Shown: positions 28,714 through 37,309 of the stretch, one piece after another
Layout: every line of letters begins with the position of its first letter
Position numbering within the stretch: position 1 is the first letter of the stretch
From: Oceanobacter sp045430275
GTDB taxonomy: Bacteria; Pseudomonadota; Gammaproteobacteria; Pseudomonadales; Oceanobacteraceae
Direction: 5' to 3'
DNA length: 64,000 nucleotides
Assembly: GCA_045430275.1 (NCBI GenBank)
Contig: JAILXU010000013.1
Coordinates: 57,724 to 121,723, forward strand
Program-made: the position numbers and the translations under genes
The notes under the pieces: generated by a model
Database searches by the model: none
What the model was told of the DNA's origin: nothing
Seen by the model: only the letters and a program-made list of their open reading frames with translations

Positions 28714-29792
28714 GATGGCTTCACCGGATGATTATCCGGGATATCCACGTCGATATTGGCGCTGTCAAAGCTGGCCATATCGTTATAAAACGCACAGGCC
28801 GCGCGCAACAACGGTAACGCCAGCGCTGCACCCGTGCCTTCACCCAGACGTAAATTCATATCCAGCAGGGGTTCTGCGTCCAGCATTTGCAACACGTCCC
28901 AATGGGCGGCTTCGGCGGAACGATGCGAGAAAATCATATAATCACGAACGTCAGGGTGCAGACGGCAAGCCAGCAACGCCGCCACCGACACAATAAAGCC
29001 GTCGATCAACAGCACCGCACGTTGTTCTGCCGCGGCCAGCATGGTGCCAATCATCTGAACAATCTCGAAGCCACCCACTTCCTGCAGCAGAGTCGCGGCA
29101 TCCAGATACCCTTTGTGCGCATTTTTGACACGCGCTACCGCTTGTTCAACCAGACGGCGTTTCAGAACCAGTTGTTCATTTTCAATGCCGGTGCCGCGAC
29201 CAACCACATCCACCGCCTGCTGTCCGGTTGCCAATGCCAGCAAAGCAGCGGCTGAGCTGGTATTACCGATGCCCATTTCGCCGAATCCCAACACCTGACA
29301 GCCGGAGGCGACCTGTTGCTGTCCCAATGCAGCGCCGGAAAGCAACGCCTGCTGATACTGCTCTGATGACATCGCCGCCTGAACCGAGAAGTCTTCCGTA
29401 CCGGCCCCGATTCGACGTTGCAGCAGCACCGGACTGGTGCTGTCTATCGGTTCCAGAATACCGGCATCAACCACCTGCAATGCCATGTCACTGCTCTGGC
29501 AAAAACAATTGATCGCCGCTCCACCCGCCAGAAAATTCTGCACCATCTGACGCGTCACCGCCTGCGGCGCAATGCTGACAGGATGGCGAGCAATGCCGTG
29601 GTCAGCCGCAAACACCAGCATGGTCGGCTGCGACAGGGACAGGCGTGTGTCAGCGCCGTGCCACTGAATCTGCGCCAACTGCGCGGCCAACGCTTCCAGT
29701 TGCCCGAGGGAACCAGGGGGCTTGGTTTGGTTGTCGATGCGCTGGCGAATCTCCACCAGGCAATCCGGGTTCAGCGCCGGAATGGAAAACAT
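28710..29792 (-). CDS. cobT: Nicotinate-nucleotide-dimethylbenzimidazole phosphoribosyltransferase
   Basis: 360 aa. The family start has RIDNQTKPPGSLGQLE (about 18-33), then VFAADHGIA, GFGEMGIGNTSSAAAL and the catalytic Glu in LRLGEGTGAALAL (about 317). It makes alpha-ribazole phosphate by moving the ribose phosphate from nicotinate mononucleotide to the lower-ligand base. Source of the base (bluB) is not in the window. Confidence 0.96.
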   Translation of the reverse strand: MFSIPALNPDCLVEIRQRIDNQTKPPGSLGQLEALAAQLAQIQWHGADTRLSLSQPTMLVFAADHGIARHPVSIAPQAVTRQMVQNFLAGGAAINCFCQSSDMALQVVDAGILEPIDSTSPVLLQRRIGAGTEDFSVQAAMSSEQYQQALLSGAALGQQQVASGCQVLGFGEMGIGNTSSAAALLALATGQQAVDVVGRGTGIENEQLVLKRRLVEQAVARVKNAHKGYLDAATLLQEVGGFEIVQMIGTMLAAAEQRAVLLIDGFIVSVAALLACRLHPDVRDYMIFSHRSAEAAHWDVLQMLDAEPLLDMNLRLGEGTGAALALPLLRAACAFYNDMASFDSANIDVDIPDNHPVKPS

Positions 29793-29835
29793 AGTTGATA
29801 CCTTGCAAGAAAAGAGACAAAGACAGGGCCAGCCA

Positions 29836-30885
29836 TCAGGATCGCTGACGCATCACCAACAGAAAAAACACACTGCCAATGGCGGAGGTAATAATGCCAA
29901 TCGGGATCTCCTGATCACTGACAGCCGCACGGGCCAGCACATCTACCCAGACCAGAAAACTGCCACCGCACAGCAGACAGCCTAATACCAGCGTCCGCGT
30001 TGTTACTCCAAGATGCGCCCGTACCATGTGCGGAATCATCAGGCCGACAAAGCCGATGCCGCCACAATGAGCAACAATCACTGCCGTTAACGCGGCGCAC
30101 ACTACCATCGCCAGCATCCGCATGTGGCTGGCTTCGACGCCCAGGGTGCGAGCGTTGTCATCACCCAGCAGCATGGCGTCAAAACGCGGCCCCAGAAACC
30201 ACAGCAGCGCTGTACTCACTACCACCACTGGCAACAGCAACCACAAGTGACCCATCTCCACCCGCGTCAGGCTGCCCATCAGCCAGAACATCACCTTGTT
30301 GGCGGCAAACGGCTCGCCGAGATACAAAATAAAGTGCGTGATGGCACCCAGCATCAGTGAAATCGCCACACCGGCCAACAACAACTGTTCAGAACTGCGC
30401 GCAAAATCACTCAACGCCAGCCCTTGCACCATCAACACCGCCAGCAACGCCCCGGCAAACGCCGCAACAGGCAATACCATAGCATCGGGCATCAGGCTTT
30501 GAAGCAACAGAACCAGAGGTTCAACACCCAGGGCCTGAGCCGTTTGTGGTTCAAACACAATGGTGACCACACTGGCTCCCAATCCGGCCCCGGCCACCAC
30601 GCCGAACAGATACGGGTCAGCCAGACCGTTACGCGTCACGTTCTGCAGTGCCGCTCCGGCAATGGCCAAACCGGCTCCCACCAGGAATCCGGCCAATACC
30701 CGAGGCAACCGGATATCGTGGAAAATCAAGGCATCAATAGGGGAAGCACATTCATCCAGCACACACCGCAGCAAGCTTGAAGGAGGCATGTCCGCCGCTC
30801 CAAACAAGAGTGCCAACACCGGAGAAAGCAGCGCCATGAGCAACAACCAAAACCAGGCATATTGACGAGTAACCGTCGCCTTCAT
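29836..30885 (-). CDS. btuC: FecCD/BtuC-family ABC transporter permease
   Basis: 349 aa, about ten hydrophobic segments. Family blocks are RLPRVLAGFLVGAGLAIAGAALQ (about 58-80) and GFVGLMIPHMVRAHLG (about 274-289), the latter next to the ATPase coupling helix. The family moves siderophores, haem or cobalamin; B12 is chosen because of the operon. Its start overlaps btuD by 4 bp. Confidence 0.9.
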   Translation of the reverse strand: MKATVTRQYAWFWLLLMALLSPVLALLFGAADMPPSSLLRCVLDECASPIDALIFHDIRLPRVLAGFLVGAGLAIAGAALQNVTRNGLADPYLFGVVAGAGLGASVVTIVFEPQTAQALGVEPLVLLLQSLMPDAMVLPVAAFAGALLAVLMVQGLALSDFARSSEQLLLAGVAISLMLGAITHFILYLGEPFAANKVMFWLMGSLTRVEMGHLWLLLPVVVVSTALLWFLGPRFDAMLLGDDNARTLGVEASHMRMLAMVVCAALTAVIVAHCGGIGFVGLMIPHMVRAHLGVTTRTLVLGCLLCGGSFLVWVDVLARAAVSDQEIPIGIITSAIGSVFFLLVMRQRS

Positions 30886-31784
30886 GGCTTCTCTCCCGGA
30901 GTCACATTGGGGAGGGTATGAGACGTGGTATTAAGTGAAGCGCGGGAGCGTCGTCGATGAGGAAAGAAATCCACGTGCAAGGTATCCACTTCCGTCTGCC
31001 GTACCTGACAAGGCAAGCGAAAAACCGCTTCCAGCAAATGGCTCTGAAGCACCTGGGCCGGAGTGCCAAAGCCGGTCAGACGGCCCTGATCCATCAATGC
31101 CAGCGTGTCGCAATAGGCCGCCGCCAGATTCAGATCATGCAAACTCATCACCACGGCCAGGCCCTGTTCATGGGCCAGTTCACCCAACAAGGCCAGGATG
31201 TCATGCTGATAAAACACATCCAGATGATTCACCGGCTCATCCAGCACAATCAGCTCAGCTTGCTGAACCAGCGCGCGGGCAATCAGGCCCCGCTGTTGTT
31301 CACCGCCGGATAACGAGGAAAAACGCCGCTCGGCCTTGTCCGCCAGTCCAACCCGCTCAAGTGCTCGGGTAATGCGTGCCTGATCGGCGGGTTTCTGGCG
31401 TGACAACAAAGACTGATGCGGCAACAAGCCCATAGAGACAATCTGGCGCAGCGTTAATGAAAACACGCCGTCATTGAGCTGATTGACCACCGCGACCCGG
31501 CGCGCGCGCTCCGTCACATCCATCTCATCCAGTGCCCAGCCACGCCAAAGTACGTCACCGGAGCACGCTTCGTTATCACGCCGCTGACCCGACATACGGC
31601 GTAACAAACTGGTTTTGCCCGCTCCGTTGGGGCCAAGCACACCCAGCACACGACCACGCCCCAAGCTCAGGCTGATGCTGGTCAGAATAGGGCATTGATC
31701 GATTAATAGATGAACATCATTCAGCCACAAACCGGCAGCCGGGCCAGTGGCAGACGAAGACAGGACGGGATCAACTTCCGACAT
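30882..31784 (-). CDS. btuD: ABC transporter ATPase of the cobalamin/ferrichrome type
   Basis: 300 aa. Walker A GPNGAGKTS (about 54-62), Q-loop near NQLNDGVF, signature LSGGEQQRG (about 158), Walker B LIVLDEPVNHLD (about 178) and switch His in SLHDLNLAA. The C-terminal extension of about 50 residues (poorly conserved, Arg/Ser-rich) exceeds the usual BtuD length. First gene of the B12 operon, directly behind the riboswitch. Confidence 0.9.
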   Translation of the reverse strand: MSEVDPVLSSSATGPAAGLWLNDVHLLIDQCPILTSISLSLGRGRVLGVLGPNGAGKTSLLRRMSGQRRDNEACSGDVLWRGWALDEMDVTERARRVAVVNQLNDGVFSLTLRQIVSMGLLPHQSLLSRQKPADQARITRALERVGLADKAERRFSSLSGGEQQRGLIARALVQQAELIVLDEPVNHLDVFYQHDILALLGELAHEQGLAVVMSLHDLNLAAAYCDTLALMDQGRLTGFGTPAQVLQSHLLEAVFRLPCQVRQTEVDTLHVDFFPHRRRSRASLNTTSHTLPNVTPGEKP

Positions 31785-31913
31785 TAACGCGGAGCCTCAA
31801 CTGAAGAAGGAAAATGGAAAACAGCGGCAAGCCCGTGTACGGCCATCGGGTGTCCCGACGGCATCACAGTCGCAAGAGGGCTACCCGTGTGTTCCCGCAC
31901 GAATAAAAATCAA

Positions 31914-32056
31914 CAGACTATCAGGCTGGTATCTGACTCTTGCGCCGTCACAGGCACAATTACAGTTGCGGGTACAGTTCCGGAGTTGCACCGGATTCCC
32001 ATTCAAGTCAGCGCCAACGATCTGCGTCGTCGAGGCGCGACACCCAAACAGGGCGG
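31914..32056 (-). promoter_or_regulatory. Cobalamin riboswitch controlling the B12 operon
   Basis: Minus strand reads GGGAATCCGGTGCAACTCCGG, then CTGTACCCGCAACTGT, then AGTCAGATACCAGCCTGATAG, the conserved core and B12 box of adenosylcobalamin aptamers. A possible -10 TATAGT lies at 32057-32062. The 129 bases from 31913 to the btuD start contain pairing segments (CCCGTGT / ACACGGG) that can act as the expression platform. B12 should shut off the nine genes downstream. Boundaries are approximate. The rest of the 331-base gap holds nothing else I can see. Confidence 0.92.
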
Positions 32057-32115
32057 ACTATAACAGGAAAAACAGCAGGAAAAACAGCAGGAAAGACTCG
32101 GGTAACAGCCAGACT

Positions 32116-33222
32116 TCAGGCCCCGCTACGCACACAATTTTTACCCGCCGCCTTGGCAGCATAGACGCTGTTATCCGCTTGTTTGATCAAGGCTTCATGA
32201 TCAGCCATAAGGTCAGTGCGCGCCGCAACGCCAATCGAAATCGAGCCATGCCACGGCTCCCCTCCGGTAGGCACTCGCAGCTCAGCGACCCTTTGACGCG
32301 TCAATTCAGCCACGTGCAGACCGCCTGCCAAATCGGTATTGGGACAGATTACAAAAAACTCATCACCGCCCAGACGACAGACGACGTCGTCGTTGCGCAA
32401 GGCATGCTGCAGCGTGCTGGCCAGTTCAGTCAGCACCTTGTCTCCGGCATCGTGACCGTACTGATCGTTCACTTCCTTGAAATGGTCTGCGTCAATCATC
32501 ATGCAGACCAGCGGGGATTGCTCCCGAATGGATTCCTGCCACAGCGACGACAGGCGACGAATGGCATGACGGCGATTGGGCAAGCCAGTGAGCACATCGG
32601 TTAACGAGAGTTCTTCCAGATGACGATTGGCTTCTGACAGTTCACGCGTCCGCAGGGCCACTTTTTCTTCAAGAGATTCGTTCAGTTGCTTGAGTTCCCG
32701 GTTGCGCTGGGAGACCTGCTCAAACAAACCATTCAAAGCGCTGAGCAACGGTACTTTGGAAGCGTCTCGCGCCTGCTCCAGTTGCTCATACGCTTCCGTC
32801 GGTGCAGTGCCAGACTGGATCGCCCGAATCTGGCTGGCCATGTCCTGGTCTTCCCCCAGAATATGGTATGCCAGCCAGTGGATCAGAAACTTCAGCAAGG
32901 TGCGGGATTGTTCCTGATCGCTCACCGAGATGCTGGCATAAATGGACGTGACTTCGTCCAGAAAGCCATTGTGAACGTCGATGTGGTGATCCAGATAACG
33001 ACGATCCATCTGAAAATCCGCCATCAGTTTTTCTTCTTCCCGGAAGTGGTAGGCGGCGTAGTCGGACAACTGCTGATACAGCTGTTCCAGCTCCTGTTGG
33101 CTGGCCATATTGTCGGCCATCAAGCTGCCGAACCGGTTGATGATATTAACCAGTTGGTGATGTTGCTGATCCACCTCGTCCAGGCCAGTCAGAAAACAGC
33201 CATCCCAGTGAAAGGATTCCAT
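32116..33222 (-). CDS. Hemerythrin-GGDEF protein, probable oxygen- or redox-sensing diguanylate cyclase
   Basis: 368 aa. The N-terminal bacteriohemerythrin domain (about 1-135) has the His/Glu diiron ligands in DQQHHQL, YHFREEEKLM, HHIDVHNGF and HWLAYHILGED. A coiled coil (about 160-205) links to a GGDEF domain (about 205-368) with intact LGGDEFF, so it should make cyclic di-GMP. The inhibitory I-site RxxD is present five residues before it (RNDD). No signal peptide, so it acts in the cytoplasm. It is upstream of the riboswitch in the same direction, but probably a separate unit. Confidence 0.92.
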   Translation of the reverse strand: MESFHWDGCFLTGLDEVDQQHHQLVNIINRFGSLMADNMASQQELEQLYQQLSDYAAYHFREEEKLMADFQMDRRYLDHHIDVHNGFLDEVTSIYASISVSDQEQSRTLLKFLIHWLAYHILGEDQDMASQIRAIQSGTAPTEAYEQLEQARDASKVPLLSALNGLFEQVSQRNRELKQLNESLEEKVALRTRELSEANRHLEELSLTDVLTGLPNRRHAIRRLSSLWQESIREQSPLVCMMIDADHFKEVNDQYGHDAGDKVLTELASTLQHALRNDDVVCRLGGDEFFVICPNTDLAGGLHVAELTRQRVAELRVPTGGEPWHGSISIGVAARTDLMADHEALIKQADNSVYAAKAAGKNCVRSGA

Positions 33223-33405
33223 CGCTATCGATTCCTGTTGTTATTATTCATGGTGCATGTCCCTTGATCCCTTACAGCACCGTTTCCTGATGCTGGCGGC
33301 GTTACGCTACCAGCGCCTACCCACCGGTGCAAGGTACGCTCTGGCACAGATTCACAGTCCGCCTGATCCACCGTATGATGCAAAGATAAGAACACCATTC
33401 ACCCG

Positions 33406-34938
33406 ATGTCTCAGGCTGTTGCCATGAACCAGAAAACCTCCCGCGAGCTGGAACAGTGTCGTGAAGACGCCGACCGCTACCGCCTGCTGGCGGAGCAATC
33501 CACTGATATGATTTCCCGCCACACCGCCGACCCGCGCTGGATTTATATCGACGCCAGCCCGGCAGTCACACGGGTGCTGGGTTATACCCCGGACGAAATC
33601 ATCGGCATGTCAGGCTATTCCCAGTTTCACCCGGAAGACGCCGACAACCTGCTCAAACGCGACGCCAGTGTGCGCTACCGCGAAGGCATGTACACCAATG
33701 TTTACCGTTACCGTCACAAAGACGGCCACTACCTATGGCTGGAAACCACCAGCCGTACAATACGGGACGACAAGGGCAAACCGGTGGAAATCATCTGCGT
33801 CTCACGCGACGTGACCGAACGCGAGGAAGCCCAGCGAGCCATGCGACGACTCGCGCGCGTTGTAGAAGCCGCGTCGGACATGATCATGTTCTGTAATCAC
33901 CAGACCCGCAAACTGACGTACCTGAATGAATCGGCCTACCACACGCTGGGGATGTCCAAGGACACTCCGGTGTATTTTTATCTGCAAGAACTGTTCTCGC
34001 AGGAAATTCTGGATACGCTGGTACACGATGCTTTGGAGCACGCCTCCATTCACGGCATCTGGTACGGCAGCATTCCGATGAAACTGCCCAGGCACCTGAA
34101 CCGCACCGCCGAAGTGCGGGAAGTCATCGCCCACCGTAACCGCCGCGAGAACAACCAGGTCGATTACTATTCCATCATTGGCCGCGATATTACCCAGCGT
34201 CGCAAAGCAGAAGAAGAAGCCAAACGCCATCAACTGGAATTGGCACATATGTCACGTTTGTTGTCGGTCGGGGAAATGGCAACCGGATTGGCCCATGAGG
34301 TAAACCAGCCGCTGGCTGCTATTCTTAATTACTGCCACGGAGCGCAGCGGCGACTTCAATCTGACCCGGAAAACTCGGTAGGCACCGTATCCCAGGCCAT
34401 GAGTCTGATCATGCAGCAGGCCAAGCGGGCATCGGAGATCATCAAACGCATGCGCTCGTTCGTCCACAAGACGGAATACCAGTGCGTGAAGTTCTCGATT
34501 AACGAAAGCTGCAAGGAAGTGGCGGGGTTTCTGCATCAGGAGGCGCTGGACCACAACATCACCTTTGAATTCAATCTGGCCCGCCACGAACCCAAAATTG
34601 AAGCCGACAAGGTGCAAATCGAACAGGTGTTACTGAACCTGATGCGCAACGCTATTGAGGCCTATAACGATTGTAAGCGGGACTATCGTCCCGTTATGAT
34701 CTCCACTCGCACCACCGAGAGCTATATTTACATTTCTGTACAGGATATGGCCAAAGGCATTACCCCTGATACGCTGGAAAAACTGTTCGAGCCTTTTTAC
34801 ACCTCCAAGTCCACCGGACTAGGAATGGGATTATCAATTTCACGCACCATTATCGAGACCCACGGGGGGCAGTTATGGGCGGAAAGCGACGGCTCTACCG
34901 GCACTCAGTTTTATCTGAAACTCCCGTTAAGAGACTGA
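33406..34938 (+). CDS. PAS-domain sensor histidine kinase, FixL-like
   Basis: 510 aa. Two PAS domains (about 25-140 and 145-265), the first with the PAC segment YRHKDGHYLWLETTSR, then a HisKA domain with phospho-acceptor His297 in GLAHEVNQPLAAI, then a HATPase_c domain with N-box LLNLMRNAIEAY, FEPFYTSKSTGLGMGL and the end GTQFYLKLPL. No membrane segments, so it is soluble. The NQPL-type H-box is that of FixL, NtrB and TodS relatives. Haem binding in the PAS cannot be asserted. A second ATG lies six codons in; no strong Shine-Dalgarno decides between them. It is 4 bp upstream of its response regulator. Confidence 0.92.
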   Translation: MSQAVAMNQKTSRELEQCREDADRYRLLAEQSTDMISRHTADPRWIYIDASPAVTRVLGYTPDEIIGMSGYSQFHPEDADNLLKRDASVRYREGMYTNVYRYRHKDGHYLWLETTSRTIRDDKGKPVEIICVSRDVTEREEAQRAMRRLARVVEAASDMIMFCNHQTRKLTYLNESAYHTLGMSKDTPVYFYLQELFSQEILDTLVHDALEHASIHGIWYGSIPMKLPRHLNRTAEVREVIAHRNRRENNQVDYYSIIGRDITQRRKAEEEAKRHQLELAHMSRLLSVGEMATGLAHEVNQPLAAILNYCHGAQRRLQSDPENSVGTVSQAMSLIMQQAKRASEIIKRMRSFVHKTEYQCVKFSINESCKEVAGFLHQEALDHNITFEFNLARHEPKIEADKVQIEQVLLNLMRNAIEAYNDCKRDYRPVMISTRTTESYIYISVQDMAKGITPDTLEKLFEPFYTSKSTGLGMGLSISRTIIETHGGQLWAESDGSTGTQFYLKLPLRD

Positions 34939-34942
34939 TTTC

Positions 34943-35560
34943 ATGCACGACCTGGCCGATGCCACTATTTACATCGTTGATGATGACGAAGACTTCCGCA
35001 CTTCCATGCAATGGCTACTGGAGTCTGCCAACCACCGAGTGGTTACGTTTGAATCCGCCCGCGACTTTCTCAGCAACTACAAGGGAGATGTCGGCTGCAT
35101 GCTGCTGGATGTCCGCATGCCGGACGTCAATGGTCTGGCCTTGCAGCAAATCATGCAGGAACGCGGCATTCATATGCCCATTATCGTGATTTCCGGTCAT
35201 GGCGATATTCAAATGGCCGTCAGTGCCATGAAGCAAGGTGCGATGGATTTTCTCGAAAAACCGTTCAGCGGTGACGCCGTGTTGCACCTGGTCGACAAGG
35301 CTCTGGCTCGCGCCCGCAAGCAGCACCAGCAACGCAGTGAAATCCAGGACATTGCCGACTGTTATGACACCCTCAGCCGTCGTGAACGTGAAGTGATGGC
35401 GCTGGTGGTGGAAGGACACGCCAACCGGGAAATTGCAGAAGAGTTGGGCATCAGCCCGAAAACCGTGGAAGTCCACCGTTCTCGGGTGATGAGCAAGATG
35501 CACGCAGGCAGTCTGGCCATTCTGGTGCAGCAAGCGGCTCGGCTCAAGCCGTTGCAGTAA
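34943..35560 (+). CDS. LuxR/FixJ-type response regulator
   Basis: 205 aa. The receiver domain (about 8-120) has acidic DDDED, phospho-acceptor Asp56 in LLDVRMP, and Lys in FLEKPFSGD. The C-terminal LuxR helix-turn-helix (about 140-200) reads LSRREREVMALVVEGHANRE, then ISPKTVEVHRSRVM. It pairs with the kinase 4 bp upstream. The target is not shown; the adjacent acyl-CoA genes on the other strand are candidates. Its 3' end overlaps the convergent hydrolase gene by 17 bp. Confidence 0.95.
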   Translation: MHDLADATIYIVDDDEDFRTSMQWLLESANHRVVTFESARDFLSNYKGDVGCMLLDVRMPDVNGLALQQIMQERGIHMPIIVISGHGDIQMAVSAMKQGAMDFLEKPFSGDAVLHLVDKALARARKQHQQRSEIQDIADCYDTLSRREREVMALVVEGHANREIAEELGISPKTVEVHRSRVMSKMHAGSLAILVQQAARLKPLQ

Positions 35561-36356
35561 CGCGCTGAATAAACGCGCTCATGAGCTCCAGTACGGCCTC
35601 CGTCGCTTCCAGATGAGGAATATGAGCGCAGCCATCGACAAAGCAGGCTTCGGCCTGTTCACCGATGCCGGAACAAATATCCGCCACTTGCTCCGGCACA
35701 CCGTATTGATCCTGTTTGCCCTGCATAATCAGCGCCGGGCAGCGAATGTCCGGCAACCAGCGCTGAAAGTCCATGTTCTGGTGGCAGCTTTCGCGCAACC
35801 AGGTTTCCGTCCAGGCCCGAAACAGCAAATCTGTCCGATCGCCGTGATAGCGTGACAATCGCTCGCCCAAATTGGTGGTTTTGTACACTTCCACCGCTTC
35901 GCGAATGCCTTTCAGCGTCATCTCATCGGCGTACACGTGTGCGGCTTCCGTAATAATCGCCACCACCTTGTCCGGCAACGATGCCGCTCCGATCAAGGCA
36001 ATCGTACCGCCGTCGCTGTGACCCACCAGAATCGCCTTGTCAATGCCCGCTGCATCCAGAACCTCGCCCAGACGCTGCTCACCTTCCGGCACCAGATAGT
36101 CATCGGCACGCGGCAGGGTGATCGGTGACGACTCACCGTAACCCAGACGTTCGTACACCAGCACATCCAGCCCGGTCATCAGCGCCAGGCGCTCCGGGAA
36201 GTCTTTCCACATCTGAATATGCCCGAGTGCTTCGTGCAGAAACACCAATACTGGCTGCTCAGCAGCCTGATCCGAATGACACCCCATCACAGCGTGAACC
36301 TGCTGACCATCCGGTAATGACAGCATCCTGTCCTGCCACGTTAACGTCTGAGTCAT
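35544..36356 (-). CDS. Alpha/beta hydrolase
   Basis: 270 aa. Classic fold with oxyanion-region FLHEALGHIQMW (the usual HG is replaced by HE), nucleophile elbow GHSDGG (Ser at about residue 113), acid near MQGKQDQY and catalytic His in CAHIPHLEA. Substrate unknown. It is the last gene of the acyl-CoA cluster, overlapping the upstream thioesterase by 4 bp (ATGA), so a thioester or ester substrate is plausible. No signal peptide. Confidence 0.88.
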   Translation of the reverse strand: MTQTLTWQDRMLSLPDGQQVHAVMGCHSDQAAEQPVLVFLHEALGHIQMWKDFPERLALMTGLDVLVYERLGYGESSPITLPRADDYLVPEGEQRLGEVLDAAGIDKAILVGHSDGGTIALIGAASLPDKVVAIITEAAHVYADEMTLKGIREAVEVYKTTNLGERLSRYHGDRTDLLFRAWTETWLRESCHQNMDFQRWLPDIRCPALIMQGKQDQYGVPEQVADICSGIGEQAEACFVDGCAHIPHLEATEAVLELMSAFIQRVTATA

Positions 36357-36778
36357 GGGCGCTCCTCCGGGGCCGGGATGGAGTAAGTCATCGTGGCGTG
36401 TGCTACAGGTTCCGGGTCACCATCCGAAAAAATGGAGACCTCACCAATCCCCAGACGCTTGCCGACTTTCAGCATGGTCGCTTTGGCGATGATGTCGGCA
36501 TCCGGTGTTGGCTTGCGCAAAAAATTGATATTCAGATTGGTGGTCACCGCCAGCGCTACCGGGCCAATACGGCTCAGTAAGGCGGCATACACGGTAACAT
36601 CAGCAAGCCCCATCATGGCCGGGCCAGAGACCGTACCACCAGGGCGTAAATGTTGATCTCCCACTGGCAAACGCATGCTGGCTTCGGCATCTCCCAATGC
36701 CAGCAACTCGCCGTATTGCGCGCCTTGAGGAAAGTGGTGTTGCAAAAACTGCTGCATTTCTTCAAAGGTCATTTTCAT
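36353..36778 (-). CDS. PaaI-family (hotdog) acyl-CoA thioesterase
   Basis: 141 aa from the ATG at 36778, which has AGGAGG eight bases upstream; the frame opens 15 codons earlier but without such a site. Hotdog fold with LRPGGTVSGPAMMGLADVT (about 45-63), the region that binds CoA in this family, and NLNINFLRKP. It hydrolyses acyl-CoA; chain preference unknown. Second of two adjacent paralogous thioesterases. Confidence 0.88.
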   Translation of the reverse strand: MKMTFEEMQQFLQHHFPQGAQYGELLALGDAEASMRLPVGDQHLRPGGTVSGPAMMGLADVTVYAALLSRIGPVALAVTTNLNINFLRKPTPDADIIAKATMLKVGKRLGIGEVSIFSDGDPEPVAHATMTYSIPAPEERP

Positions 36779-36845
36779 GGGCGTCTCCTCCTGCAGGATG
36801 GCCTCACGGATGTCGTCAGACACCGCCGTTCATTGACTCGAATCC

Positions 36846-37283
36846 CTACCCCGCCGACACAATGGCCAGTGTCACCGTTGCCTTGGCCACCAGCTTGCGC
36901 TGCTCCGGCGCATCACTGAGAGCATAGACCTCTCCTTCAGCCACGGTCAGGGTCTTGCCCTGCTTGATCACCCGAGCTTCACATTCCAGTGTGTGACCAC
37001 TGGCCGGACGCAACAGATTCACGGTGAAATCGGCTGTTAATACCCGTTCGTGAGAGGCAATCAGGGTCGCGGCCGCTGTACCACAACTGTGGTCAGCCAA
37101 CGTCGCCTGAACACCCGCATGAACAAAGCCGTCTTGTTGGCGATGGGTTGTTTGCAAGGGAATACGAGTAAGGCAGTAGCCAGGGCGAAACTCAACAAGT
37201 TCGGCTCCCAGCCACTGAATGAAGGGCGCCTGATCGAACACCCGGCGAGTTTCAACCTCGTAATCCGGGTTGTTCACTTTCAT
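36846..37283 (-). CDS. PaaI-family (hotdog) thioesterase
   Basis: 145 aa. Hotdog motifs are THRQQDGFVHAGVQATLADHSCGTA (catalytic-region HAG...ADH, about 46-70) and DFTVNLLRPA. It is distinct in sequence from the next thioesterase downstream. It lies 26 bp after the acyl-CoA synthetase, same operon. One thioesterase may release CoA from dead-end intermediates; this is inference. Confidence 0.88.
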   Translation of the reverse strand: MKVNNPDYEVETRRVFDQAPFIQWLGAELVEFRPGYCLTRIPLQTTHRQQDGFVHAGVQATLADHSCGTAAATLIASHERVLTADFTVNLLRPASGHTLECEARVIKQGKTLTVAEGEVYALSDAPEQRKLVAKATVTLAIVSAG

Positions 37284-37309
37284 GGCGTTATCTCAATGTC
37301 AGCGGTTGA

